Shown here one piece after another: positions 20,721-32,694 of a DNA stretch of 62,000 nt. Numbering within the stretch: the stretch's first letter is position 1; each line of letters begins with the position of its first letter. Origin of the DNA: Gnetum montanum (Eukaryota; Streptophyta; Gnetopsida; Gnetales; Gnetaceae); NCBI GenBank assembly GCA_015680685.1, contig MNCI01020421.1, positions 155,176 to 217,175 of the forward strand, in the 5' to 3' direction. A model generated the notes under the pieces. It was not told the origin of the DNA and searched no databases. It saw only the letters and a list, made by a program, of their open reading frames with translations. A program made the position numbers and the translations under genes.

Positions 20721-22372
20721 TGAAACACCACCAAATCTAAGCTACAACATCTCAACTAAAAATTTTTCTAACTGTCAGAACAATGCCACTTTTTGCAAAC
20801 TTTTCTATGTGTTACGACTATGCTCTTCATTGTCCTAAAACATATTCAACTTAGTAGAGAGTGTATTTAACACAAAAGGCTAGTTTTGTAGATTTTTCTA
20901 AGTGTCAAGATAGAAGTTGCAAATTCTTCTAAGTGTTGAGACTACACTCTTCACTACCTTGGAGCATATTCAAGCATAGTCAACATGGAAGCTTAGTTTT
21001 TGCAAAATTTTCTAACTATCAAGATGATGCTCTCCACTGCTTGGGAGCATAGTCAATAATAGAAAACATCAAGGCTTAGGTTTTTACCATTTTTCCTAAT
21101 TTTTGAGACTATGATCTCCACTACTTGGGAGCATAGTCAACTGGAAGCCAAATTTTGCAAAAATGTTTCTAATTGTTGGACTACACTCTACCCTAGTTTA
21201 CAGTGTAGTCAATCATAGTCATGTAAAATAGCCTTCAAAGGCCTCTAGAATGCAAAATTAGTATTCAAATCATCTCCAAAACACCTTTATCAAGAAACAT
21301 GCATCATTTTTGCATCCCCCTTTGTCCCAAAATTGTAACTACATTCAATCACACTACTAATAGTGGAGAGCATAGTCACATAGCATAGTCTCCAAAAGTT
21401 GCATTTTTTGCATTTTTAGGTACATTTCCATCCTCTCATCACATGCACATGTAGTTGGTAGTGTAGACATAGTTTCATAGCCTCATAGAGTCTATCAGAT
21501 CACAAAAAGCATAACACCACTTGCCTCAATGGACAGCATAGATAGGTGACAGCGTAGTCCCAATCGTATCACTACCACATGGTAGTCTCTCCATGTTTTT
21601 TGGCAACCCTAACCCTATAAATACCCCCACCATATACATTTTAGGGGTTTGGAATTTTAAGGGTTAACATTTTAACATTTTAGTTGGCATTTCCATTTGC
21701 ATTTTGACATTTTTGATGAATGAGATCCAAAGGCATAGCAGTTCATTATTTGGCATTTTGGGTGAATGAGATCCAAAGGCATACCAGTAAAACAAAGAGA
21801 GGTACATTTGTAAAACATGATCCACTATAGCCCTATAAAACACCATGACCCAAGGTAAACCATGGTGGCCAACCTGATAGGCATAGACATTGTAGTGAGT
21901 GCTAATCTTCAAGGCCAGACACCACTAAGACTATGACTATGCTCTCCACTATGCCTATTGTACATGATGTACTTTCTAAACCTTTTTTGGAGTTAACTAT
22001 GCTAAACCCCATTTGGGGTGGTGTTCTATTTCCTTATCCTACATATTTCACATTTTTTTCATTTTTCACTATTTTTATGAATGGTCACATTGTAACTATG
22101 CTTCGGTAGTATTCTTTGCATGTTGGCACCCTCATTTTCACCAAAACCCTTGACTATGCTCCCCTTTGGGCACTTGCAACTATGCACCATGAAACATTGC
22201 TTTAACACTTAGAATTGTTTGGAATTGCATTCCATAATTCCTTGTTATATCAATAATATTATCTTGGACACCTTATCCCTACCTCCAGTAGTCCCTCACA
22301 CAGACTCAAGATTAGGCTGTGCATCTGTTGACCCCTCAATAACTCTAGTTGCTAATGTTTTTGATCATTATA
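20721..22372 (+). mobile_element. A2 LTR, probably 3' LTR of copy 2
   Basis: It starts TGAAACACCACCAAATCTAA and ends about GATCATTATA at 22372. It aligns with 52791-54423 and with the reverse complement of 56648-58203. U3 (20760-21240) contains repeated TTTTTCTAAGTGT and GGAGCATAGTCAA words. The TATA box is at 21616 and is followed by TTTTAGGGGTTTGG. A1 gag follows immediately, with no primer site or leader. Confidence 0.75.
21616..21623 (+). promoter_or_regulatory. TATA box of A2 LTR (20721 copy)
   Basis: CCCTATAAATACCCCC, identical in core to 53615 and to the complement of 57452-57459. Confidence 0.75.
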
Positions 22373-24380
22373 GATAGTGGTTTTTATCACCACAAATCTT
22401 CTAACTACTCAAATGGAATGCACTCTGAGTCCCCAAGAAACATAGGGGTCTCATAATCCGTTTATCAAATTTGTGCCTCAAGTATCAGCATAGGCATCCT
22501 TTTCTCTTTTTGGGCCACAAGCCACAACCATAATGCAATCCCTTTCTTCTATCATACAACCCATGACAAGGCCACAAGCCTTACAATATATGTCATAACC
22601 ATGTGTGTAAGCCTCATAGCCAATGGGACCACTACAAGACTTAGACCCTGCCTTCTAAATGATTGAGGACCTAATAGAGGAGTTAAAGGGGCTCAAAGCC
22701 TCTATGTACCAAAGTGTAAAGATCATGAACTTCTACCACGATGATCCTATCAGTCTTGTGGTCTAACCTTTGACACTTTCTCAAATGTCACTATTCACCA
22801 TTTTAGCAAATACAATGGAGAAGGTGACTCTAATGCTCACCTTATAACCTTCAGATCTAAGTTCTTGTTGTTGCAACTGTGGTCTCATACCATCATGAGG
22901 ATTTTCCCTATGTCCTTCGCTAGGAAAGTGCTTGATTGGTACTACGTATTACCTAGAGGATCCATATCCTTCCTTGAGGAATTAATAGCTTAGTTTGTTA
23001 ATCACCTCAAGTATAACTTGGAGCTTGACACCACACCTAACCAACTCATGAAGGTCAAGTAGGGATCTCTTGACCCTATATAGAAGTTCATTCAATAGTG
23101 GAATGGACTACTAAATAAAATACTAGAGCCCATAGTTGAAACTTACCTTTTGGCTAATTTAAGGAGGTAGTTAATGACTTTATCAAGTCTAAACATTACT
23201 ACCTTGACATGAGGTCACTTAGCCAAGCATTCTCCTAGATCAAGAATATAAAAGATGTTATGGAGGCTAGTCATGACCCAACCTACATAGCATACAAAAA
23301 CCAACGTACATGGAAATACAAGGAGAAGGGAAAACATAAAAATATGGCCATAGCAACTATGACTAAGGAGGCCAAGACCACTAACCAAGGGCCAAGGACC
23401 AACCCACCAAAGGTCATCACTAATAATAACCATGATAACCAACCTTCAACCTCTAGGGCCACTACATCGACAATGACTAGACCTAACTTTAAAAGGAATG
23501 GCATGTCAAAATACACTGCAATACCATTAAAACCATTAGAGTTGTGAAATAAAATTTTGAAAAGTGGACATATCTAATACAAAAAGATGTTTGAAGCCTC
23601 ATAAATGAAACATGATAGAATTTGTGAAATAGCCAAGGATCCCACTAGAGTAATGAAAGATGACCCACTGCTAGCTAAATACTTCAAGATAGATAACTTT
23701 TACGACTATCACCAACTACTTGGTCATGACACAGACTTCTACCTTGCATTGAAGGATGACTTGAAAACAATGATAAATAGGGGATTGCTAGTTCTATATG
23801 CATCCAACCCTATCTTACCTCAAACCCAGTTGATGTAGGTGTACAAAGACCCATTGAACACTAACAACACTATATGTATCATATCGGCATTCAACGTAGA
23901 TGATAATTAGAAATCCTCAAGAGAACCATTTATGATTTGCACATTTCCTTATGGTGAAAGGACTTATTTTTATTCCACTAGTTCAATATCCCCTTTTTTC
24001 ATAAGGGTTCCATCACAAGGGCCTCCTAAAGAACCATTTATCATCAAGGTACCCCAACCGACAATAACCCAACCAGTCATAGCATTGCCAATTGATAAAA
24101 CCATCCAACAACCTCCTATGATGGCCAATGCTATTACATCTTCCTCATAACCAATAACTGATAACCAAAATGCTCCAACAAGAAAAGGAAGAGAAAAAAT
24201 AAAAAGCCCAACAATAAGGCTAACAAGTAGACAAAGTTACAGAATGAAGTGGATCCATCAAGCCCACCCCCATATCGGCTATACCCATGACCTCCTCTTC
24301 CCAACCCACTCCAAACAACAAAACATAGGAGGATCCCAAAGCTCATGGATCAAAGAATGAAGAGAAGCCCCAATAGTCAC
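22373..24380 (+). pseudogene. gag: gag of A1 copy 3 (broken)
   Basis: It is joined directly to the A2 LTR. The core reads FSKYNGEGDSNAH near 22803-22845, then MSFARKALDWYYVLPRGSIS at 22915-22972 and, after shifts, NHLKYNLELDTTPNQLMKVK. A Lys-rich frame follows (23260-23547), then 23605-23838, which contains HDRICEIAKDPTRVMKDDPL, FYDYHQLLGHDTDFYLALKD and LKTMINRGLL. This is the gag C-terminal box, best preserved here except that both Cys positions are lost. The tail holds PFFIRVP (~23991) and PFIIKVP (~24031). Confidence 0.8.
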
Positions 24381-25420
24381 AAACTAAGACCAAAGTATGA
24401 ATTTTGGGGTGCATGAGGCAAGTGAAGCACAATTAGAGCAAGAAACCCATAGCCAATAAGAAAATCTTCCTCAATGTGATAGATCAAGTAAGACAATTTC
24501 TTAAGCAAAAGAACACTACTTTAAGCTTGTATGACCTTATCATGACTTCCACCACATATTTTGAGGCATTATTAAAAATTCTAAAGTCTATCCCTATTAA
24601 TGAGGATATCCCCACGAACAAGGAATCCATCCATGTAGTGATGGTTCCTCCCACACCTAGGGAGGGAAAGTTGACACCCTTAATATTTTTTGATAGTGAA
24701 ATTAAGGTTAATCCATATAATGGAAAACTTAATAGGGCCCCTTTATTAATAACCATGCACATAGGATAGTTCAAGATGCATTGGGTGCATGTAGATGATG
24801 GTGTAACTACTAATGTCATCCTATGCACCATCGTTGAATGATTAGGGTTGATACAGCAAATATAATAAACATCAATAGCTACTCTCAAGTATTTCAATAG
24901 ATTAAGGGTTAATATGAAGGGGTTAATCTCCTTAGATTTTATGGTCAGGAAGAAATTCCCGATGACTAAGAATTTCTTGATGGTGAATGAGATGCCTAGG
25001 TTTAACCTTATCCTAGGAAGACCTTGGTTGGGTAGGTTACCAGCTATGTATTCTCCCATACACTAGAAGATTCACCTTCATTAGGAGGGAGGTGAACTCT
25101 TCATTCATGGGGATAACATGGTTTGACTATTGGTTAATAATGTGAACATAGATCAAGGATTTTAAGTTGAGTTTTAGGAAGAACTCTTAGTCACAAAACC
25201 AAACAACCTGAGAGAGACCAAAAAGCCAATAATAACAATGATGGGTAGCAAGATGCATCATGGGATGAAATCTCATTTAAAATCATTGGTGAAGGTGATG
25301 GAAAATAAAAATTTATGCAAATTAAACCTTACTTATTCCCTAATATTTTAAAACTTAGGAAGAATCTGCACAACTGAAGTACCCCTTAACCCTTCCACCC
25401 CATGTTCCTATAACCATGGA
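24381..25420 (+). pseudogene. protease of A1 copy 3 (broken)
   Basis: The frame 24476-24769 is open for 97 codons: YDLIMTSTTYFEALLKILKS, INEDIPTNKESIHVVMVPP, and RAPLLITMHIG before a stop. It then continues MHWVHVDDGVTTNVI at about 24776-24822, keeping the DDG that I take as the retropepsin catalytic Asp and Gly. Later come GLISLDFMVRKKFP and FNLILGRPWLGRL (about 25000-25035). The pieces are interrupted by stops and at least one shift. It is followed by 3' noncoding repeats, not by a reverse transcriptase. Confidence 0.75.
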
Positions 25421-26200
25421 GCCAATAGGCATGTGGCTTAGCCTTTCTTTGCTAATTTTTCATGCTTTTTTGTGTACTTTATTTTACTATTCATGTAGGT
25501 AGCCTATATTTCAACTTTCATTTGAATTTTATTTATGTATTACAACCTTTCTTTTTTATTACTTTTATACATGATCAAAAAAAATCTTTATAAAAAAATA
25601 GTAAAGCTGGAAAAAAGCATAAAAAATTAAAAAAATTACCAAAAAATATAATACTTTGAGGGCCTACCATGGCCTAAAATTGGCAAAATCATGGCCTGAT
25701 GAGGTCTTAAATCAGCATCATGGCTTGTTGAGGCCTTAAACTAGCATCATAGTCTACTAAGACTCTAAATTGGCATTACAGACTACCAAGACTCTAAACT
25801 GGCATCATGGGCCACTACAACTTTAAACTAGTGATAAATGTACAACCTACCATGTTTTTGAAAAAAAAATGGCACGTAACCCTTGTCCCTTCATAATCTC
25901 ATAGTTCTTGACATAGTAAATGTAGGCATACTCCACATATATATTTTCAACACTTGCAACCTTATACCCTTAAAAATAATACAATAAGAAACAACGTATA
26001 TAGCCAAAACCAAAACCAAAACTTAAAATTAAAATCATCTTAAAATAAAATAATAATGGCCACATTATATGACATGAAAAGTTAACAATATTAATCATAA
26101 ATGATAAAATATCTACAACTCAAGTATTGGCTAACATAATCCATACAATCTCAAGCATAAAATGAAATAAACACTAAAGACTATCATATCATACATTTGA
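25421..26200 (+). repeat. 3' noncoding repeats of A1 copy 3
   Basis: From 25655 to 25850 there are about six units of a 30-40 bp motif, (G/C)CCTACCATGGCC or CTACTAAGACT followed by TAAAATTGGCA or TAAACTGGCATCATGG. Flanks are AT-rich with no credible frame. Confidence 0.7.
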
Positions 26201-27239
26201 TGGTGCCAAGGGGGCTTTGAAGGAGGAGGAGGAGGTCCATCATCACCTACATCATTGGGGCCACCAACATCATAAAATGCCTATGAGATATCAACACACA
26301 ACTAGTTAGTAATCATCATAACCAAAATTGTAACATGAAATATGCAAAACAAAAAATCAAAAACTAAATAAAACATATTTAATAAAAAACTAAAACTTAA
26401 AAAAATTCAAAACATGAAAGTCATCATCCTTGTGAAAAATTTGACTTTATGAACCCTGAGAAAAGATGATGAAGGCTAGTCTCCAAATGTTAGAGAATCT
26501 TTCCTTTTGTTATGTTGGCCTAGTTGATGTCCCCTAAATTGATGCCCATGAGGATGTTGGTTTTATCCACACTCATTCATGATGGTGGCATCCATGAGAT
26601 CATAGTTTTAGAAACCTCATTTGCAACTATGGTGATTTTTCAAGTAGGAGACTCCACCACTATTAGAGTGTTTTCAAAGAGGTTGAAAGCACTCTTAGCC
26701 TAAATTCCCTAAATAAACTTCTCTTTATTTTTTTGTTTAGCTATCTCCTTCTTCGGCCATTTCAAATAAGCATTTTGATCAACCATATATTTGTGCTTGT
26801 GGTCCCTTTGTATGTTACCACACTCTATGATCCAAGCATTGTAATCTTTCCAATCCAATGCCTTTTGAGAGATCAAGTCCATCTAAATTTGTTGCTCATC
26901 CAACTCTTGAGAGAGAGAAATATTATCATGGATAGTGCAATAGTAGTAGGCCTATGTAATCTCTTTGGTCTATAAGGCCCTTGAGTTCTCCACTTTCACA
27001 TCCAAAAAAGCCTTAGGATTTTCAAGATCTTGGATCGTCTTGGCTTGCCTATTATTTTCATCCTTTAATACCATAACTTGTTTCCATAGGGATCCGTTAG
27101 ACCTTTGAATCTCCCATGGAGCTTTAGCACATGAAATTGCTAGATCAGTTGCAGTTTCATAAACCTTCAAGGGGACATGTGTGGTGTTAGGAGAAAGTTT
27201 AGAAAAGGAGTTGAACTCCATGTCTTGGATTAGATCCAA
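26201..27239 (-). pseudogene. Minus-strand coiled-coil-like frame, C-terminal part
   Basis: Reading leftward, an 89-codon frame starts at MDLIQDMEFNSFSKLSPN (27239), continues through ETATDLAISCAKAPWEIQ and MVLKDENNRQAKTIQDLENP, and stops at 26970. Past the stop it continues in the same style with SQELDEQQ, HKHKYMVDQNAYLKWPKKE and IAKQKNKEKF to about 26690. The Glu/Lys/Gln-rich heptad pattern suggests a coiled coil. The corresponding region of copy 1 (~11500-12410) aligns but is more decayed. I do not recognise the protein. Confidence 0.45.
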
Positions 27240-29990
27240 TGTGATTTACGGGACAAAGAAAAAAAATAATAATCATAAACTTAATATACACTATAGCTAT
27301 AGCATAAAATACATCTCATAGAAAAATGACTAAAGAACAACAAAACTTAGTTCTTACTAACTTTAGGTGCAACCTATTGCAACCAACCAATGATGTACCT
27401 TTCCATTGCATGCATGAATTCTATCTTGTCTAGGACCTCTACGCACGGTTTCAAGTGAAACTTAGGTACAAAGGCCTCTACTACTAGCTTAGGAACTATG
27501 ATAAGCATAAAAATTGTTGGATAAGTACAACACTAAAATCAAATATAAAACTTAGGCAATAGCAAGTAGAGCATAAGTATACCTAAGCTTTTCTCCTAAT
27601 TCTCATGCTCATCTTCATCTTCATCAAGGATTTCAATTGAAGATTTCCCAGGTAATGATCCATCAAACAAGGCATCAACAATCACCCATATCTTATTGCA
27701 AGAGTGTCTCCTCTGCATGCCTCTATTCTTCCTCTACCATAGTTTTACACCTCTACTCTTCCTTTTCAACATTCCTATGTGCCTCCTTTGCTTGCCTTTG
27801 TTCTTCTTCTATAATGGCAACTTGGGCTACCATGTTTTGCCATTGATATGCAGCCATAAACCATTAGATAAGTTAGCATGAATAGCCATAAAACAAAACA
27901 TAGCAAAAAACATTGCTAGAAATTAATAAAAGAAAAAAAAAAGAAAACATAGTTGAAGTATACTTGTGACTACCTAGCCCAAGCATGCGATCTTGAAAAT
28001 AATCTTTTGCTTGAAGTTTGGCTCTGCTATTGGTGGTGCTTCATTTGTAAGTCTCTTGAGGTTAGCCCTGGCTACTCTAATGGCTTCAACATGTAACCAT
28101 TGAACCCTCTTGATGTTTTATAGAAGTTTAATAGGTTCCTTATTTATGTTGTTAGGGGATTTACACCAATTGACATCAAGATTCTTGGTGGTCATGGATA
28201 GAGAATCTTCGATACCCTCTAGTGGGTTTTGAGCCCTCATGGTTGGATAAAGATTCTTTACCTAAGGCCTGGAGAGTTGTCATGGATCTTGGCACATCGA
28301 TGATCCACCTTTCTTCACCATCAAAAATTCTACAAACCTCTTTAAGTAGCCTAGAAAAAATTCATGGTGCATGTGGACTATCATGGAAGAATCTACACAA
28401 ATTTTTAGGATTTCATCTTTGAGGCTTGTAGCCAAGGAAACAATCTAGTTAAAAAGGGTTCCCTTTGTCAAAAATTTCTTGAAGGTCCATCCCTGTACAA
28501 TGCCAATAATCTTCTTTTGTGACAGCAATTTAGAAAATACTTGAGATCTAAACAAGGGATAAGAACCTTTCTCATCAGGGTTTCTAAAGCTACTACAAGC
28601 AAGACCAAAGTGGCCCTTGGTAGTAGCGAGCCATTTCTCAACTTCTACATGATGGCCAACCTCTTTCATTGATTTGGTGAAAACTATTATCCCATTAGTA
28701 GGAACACTAAATAAGTCATGAAAGGTAGTCATGCTAATGGAAATATCAATTGATAGGCCTCATACTATGGTGAAAAATACATTGGCTTTGTCATCAAAAA
28801 AGTTGATAATGTTTAGCATCTCTACAGAAGTGATGATAGGATTGGGTGCCATAAAGATCTCAAGAAAACCTACATGAGAAATGTTTCCTTGAATGTCTTC
28901 AAATTCCTACTCTCTCAACCACTCTTGTGTTGTTCCCACCTCATCAAACATTTGGATGATATTTTCTACATAATTTCTAGTGAGGGATATAATAACATTT
29001 GTGTGAGTGAAAGGTCCTATAAACAAAAGATAAGTGCTTAGCATTAATAAAACTATGTTTTGGATATAGGAAACTTAAAGCATAAATAACCATAAAACCT
29101 TTAACATAAAAAAGTAGCTATTTTCTCACTCTTCTTATTTTTGCTTCAAGAAGCTTGTGTAGGGATCCTAGTAGTAATACCCATATCTTTGATATCCTTG
29201 GGGACCACCCACTAGTTGTGTGCTATTTTGGCAGCCACACAAATCTTGTAAATAGGGTCAAATATAGTAGGATATTCATCAAACTCCACTTTTAGCTATT
29301 TGAAAATAAAATATCCAATCTTAGGACCCTTGGTGAATTTGTTCAATGTAGTATGGGCTACCATCAAGGTTTGATCATTCTTGATCAAACCTTGATCATT
29401 GATCCTATACCTACAAGATATGTGTGAAACCAACAAGTTAGAAAAAAGAGACTAAATTAGATAAAACCAAAATGTTAAAACCTATAATAGCCATGCTTAT
29501 CGTTATAATTGGTACATAATCCCTAGAGGATTCTACAATAAAGAGTGGACTATTTGCACCACCATTAGAGTATTATTCATGTTGTATCATGAATACTCTA
29601 GCATATTCTAGATATTTGAATGGTACTGTGGAGTAATGAAATCCACCATTTCTCCTACTACTTGAGCCTCTAGTCCATTAGTTATGAACTGGGCAACTAG
29701 GCATGTAGAACTTGGTAACAAGGTCTCCATAATAACTATGGCCACCTTCTCAAACAAGTGTTACCACATCATCACACTAAAGTATTCAAGAAGATAGAAA
29801 AGAAAATCCATTTCCCCTAGGTAGAACCATGCTGATATCTTCTTCAATGCCAAGTTAGGAGAAGGGGTATGGTTTTTAGGTTGACCAAGACAACAAAGAA
29901 TGCCAACCAACTCAACCATAATAAGTATTGGCTTTAGCATGACCCTATAGGGGGAAATAATATATGTAAGAAAAAACATTAACATAACAT
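27240..29990 (-). pseudogene. Minus-strand coding relic, N-terminal part, unknown protein
   Basis: Leftward frames give MLMFFLTYIISPYRVMLKPI (29985) with QPKNHTPSPNLALKKISAWF, then STCLVAQFITNGLEAQVVGE (~29690), then the 95-codon frame at 28732 with VEKWLATTKGHFGLACSSFR and PLFRSQVFSKLLSQKK, then NIKRVQWLHVEAIRVARANL (~28090). Intervening segments are rich in stops. All pieces run in the same direction toward the coiled-coil part, so together they look like one decayed antisense gene of up to 3.5 kb. A captured host gene or an element-encoded antisense ORF are both possible. Confidence 0.4.
29363..29396. repeat. Perfect 15-bp hairpin
   Basis: ATCAAGGTTTGATCA at 29363-29377, a four-base loop TTCT, and the exact complement TGATCAAACCTTGAT at 29382-29396. 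GATCA recurs again just after. The role is unknown; a small expansion of a TTGATCA repeat could create it. Confidence 0.85.
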
Positions 29991-32690
29991 TTCAACATTT
30001 ATAATTTCGTAACAAATTTTACACATCCTTGTTAAGGGTGAATTTAGCCTACATAAAAAGCTCTAAGTTGTTGGTTTGAATTTGCTTAAGAAAATTCACA
30101 AAAAATAAATATATTATTACAACCTTTCCTAGACTTGATATCATAGCCAAAATTGTTATAACCAAAACTATGCCTTAGTTAACTCATGCATTAATTTAGA
30201 AAAAGCATCAAAATATAGAAAAGGTGGCCATAATAAAAATTAAAAAATTACTAAAACTAGTAAAAATATTTTTTATTTAAAATAAAATAATAATAATAAT
30301 AAATATTAGATTTAAACAAATCCTCAAGAGCATGAAGGTTGACAACTCTAATTATGACAACCACATCCATCTTCAAAGGGGTAAAGTGCTACAACCAAAT
30401 TTAGACCAATTAACACAACCTTATTATAAAATTCATAAAAAATTCATCTTATAACTAATTTCAATGATTCCACCATGAAAGGAACCATGAAATCATGAAA
30501 TTTCTAGTCATGACCATTGTAGAAAAAAACATGAAACCATTCTTACACAATGCATAGCTAGAAATAGAAAAACTATATCCATCACCATCAATACTGATTC
30601 ATGCAAGGTTGAAAAATAATTCACCAAAAATTCAATTTGATTGCAAACAAAGTGATTCCCTACCATTTGAAATCTTGAATAATATCCTACACATCCATAA
30701 TCAATATAAATTCAAAACCCTAGCTATTGTTTTAAAAAAAAATTCATTAATATTGATGAAAATCTAAAAAGAATGGCATAAAACTCCATTGTACAACTAA
30801 ATTGAAGTACCCATAACTTAATTAATATAACTCCATATTAAATGAGACCACATCCATTAAGAAGCTTGAATACAACACTAAAAATTCAAAATATTAAATT
30901 TTGCAAAAATTAAGCTATTTATTTGATTAAAAAGCACACAAAATAGCTTGCTTTTTGTACCAAAAAGCATAAAAACCACAAAATCTAAGAAATTTGTCAT
31001 TACGTAGCCATAGATTATAACCAAAGTAACCAAACCAACATCTACCAATCAAAAAACACACCAAAGTAAGGGGTAGGATGCCATTAGAATTTAATTTTAA
31101 TGAGTTCTTCTAATTCGATCTAAGAGAAAACAACCTCAACATGAGATTTTTAGAGAAAAGCATGCATACTTTCAAAAATCTTATCTACCAAGGTGAAAAT
31201 AGAAAATTAACCTTAGATCCACATGAAAATTGCCAAAACATAACATGGGAGATTGCTAAACTTTAATTTTGTTAACTTCTTTTAACTAGATTTGAGAAAA
31301 ATGACATGTTTTTGCCTAGAAAAACACCAAAAATAGCTAGAACACCATGAAAAAAACGCAAAGAATGGCCTACCTTGGGACTTATGAAGAGGTTTATTGA
31401 ATGGAATCAACCTTGAGAAAGGTGTATATCCTTTTGGAGACATCATCTAATGCCTAGATGTTGGGATTTTTGCTACCTTTCTTTATTATGATGATCAACA
31501 TTGGAGGAAGGCTTACAATCTAAAAGAGTTGGGGCTTCAATGGTAGCCAAGAAAAGAATAAAAAGCTTCAACGCTGAAATTTTGCAAGATCTATCACAAA
31601 AATTGATGCCAATTCTCCTCTCCACTACGTTGCTTGATAGAAGGATGTTGTGTGATTATTTTATGCAAGTTTTAAAATTAAAAATCCATTAAACCTAGCA
31701 TTTCCACTCCAAACCCCTTCTTGCTAATTCTATGTATGATAACTCCACATACACTAAAGTTTGGGGCAGCAGGGAAGTATCTTCCATGCTAGGAGTGGAA
31801 AGGGGAAATAGTAAGTTCCTCTTATTTTTCTTAGTTTTTTAATTTTTAATTTTAGAAAACCATGGGTCCGACTATGCACTCTCACACATCATGCTTTTTG
31901 GGTTACAAACTACATCAATGTTGGAGTTTTGATCCCTTTAACTCATGAAATGATACCCAAGCCTTAGCCACCATACATCCACACTGGGGGTACCATATTT
32001 AGTGTGAATGCATATCTTCCACCCCTTAAAAACATAAAAATTTAACTTTCTTGATTTTTCTTTAGCAATTGTAACTTGCATCATCCAACCCTAGGCTCTG
32101 AAAGGGGATAAAACTTTTATGAAAATAGTTACCTTGGCTATTCACATTGGCTAATCCCCCTAAAGTGGGTAGGCTTAGCATGGAAAAAATATGGGTAACC
32201 CTCATTCATATCCCCCACTTCCCATCACACCTAGATCTCACCCCCCATAAGGAGTCCACATAAGTAAGAATCTATCCAATCACTCTTGGAAACTCCTAAA
32301 CCTTAGAAAACCTAGTCAAATGTGGTCAAAACCTTTCGATTTTCCAGTTCCACACTAGTGGAGGCTTCATCCATACTATACATCTTGTCGCTAGTGTGGA
32401 TGGGTTGGAAGTGACATAAAATTCAATAAATTAACATCTATACTCCTATATAGCCTCTAATAGCTTATTTTTTGCATTGGAACAAGCCAATTTGAAACCT
32501 TGTATCACATCCCTTGTTTGTGAATCCCACTTCATGCTCTCTAGTGTGGGACCAATGTGGGCACTTAAGGGGGTATAACATAAAAATCCTCTTTCCAACT
32601 TCTAGTGACCATAATTCTTCCATTAATAGCCTTTGTACCCCTCCATGACCTTTGGTGGTTGATAACCTCCTTGGTTCTTAAACACTAGCT
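29991..32690. other. AT-rich stretch without recognisable genes
   Basis: Homopolymer-rich DNA with an AATAATAATAATAAATATT run near 30285, also seen near 4310. Words such as GCTTAGCATGGAAAAAA and GGGTAACCCTCA at 32170-32205 resemble the unit of the tandem array that begins just after, so a solitary partial unit may sit there. The 63-codon frame at 31501 has no recognisable motif. Confidence 0.5.
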
Positions 32691-32694
32691 TTTG

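Noticed and set aside
20461-20838. 125-codon plus-strand frame before the A2 LTR
   Set aside because: It runs over the LTR border into U3 and the aligned region near 52.3-52.6 kb is not open, so it is a chance frame.
24484-25059. 191-codon minus-strand frame opposite the copy 3 protease
   Set aside because: It is a shadow of the plus-strand protease, whose motifs (PLLITMHIG, FNLILGRPWL) are clear; the minus frame has none.
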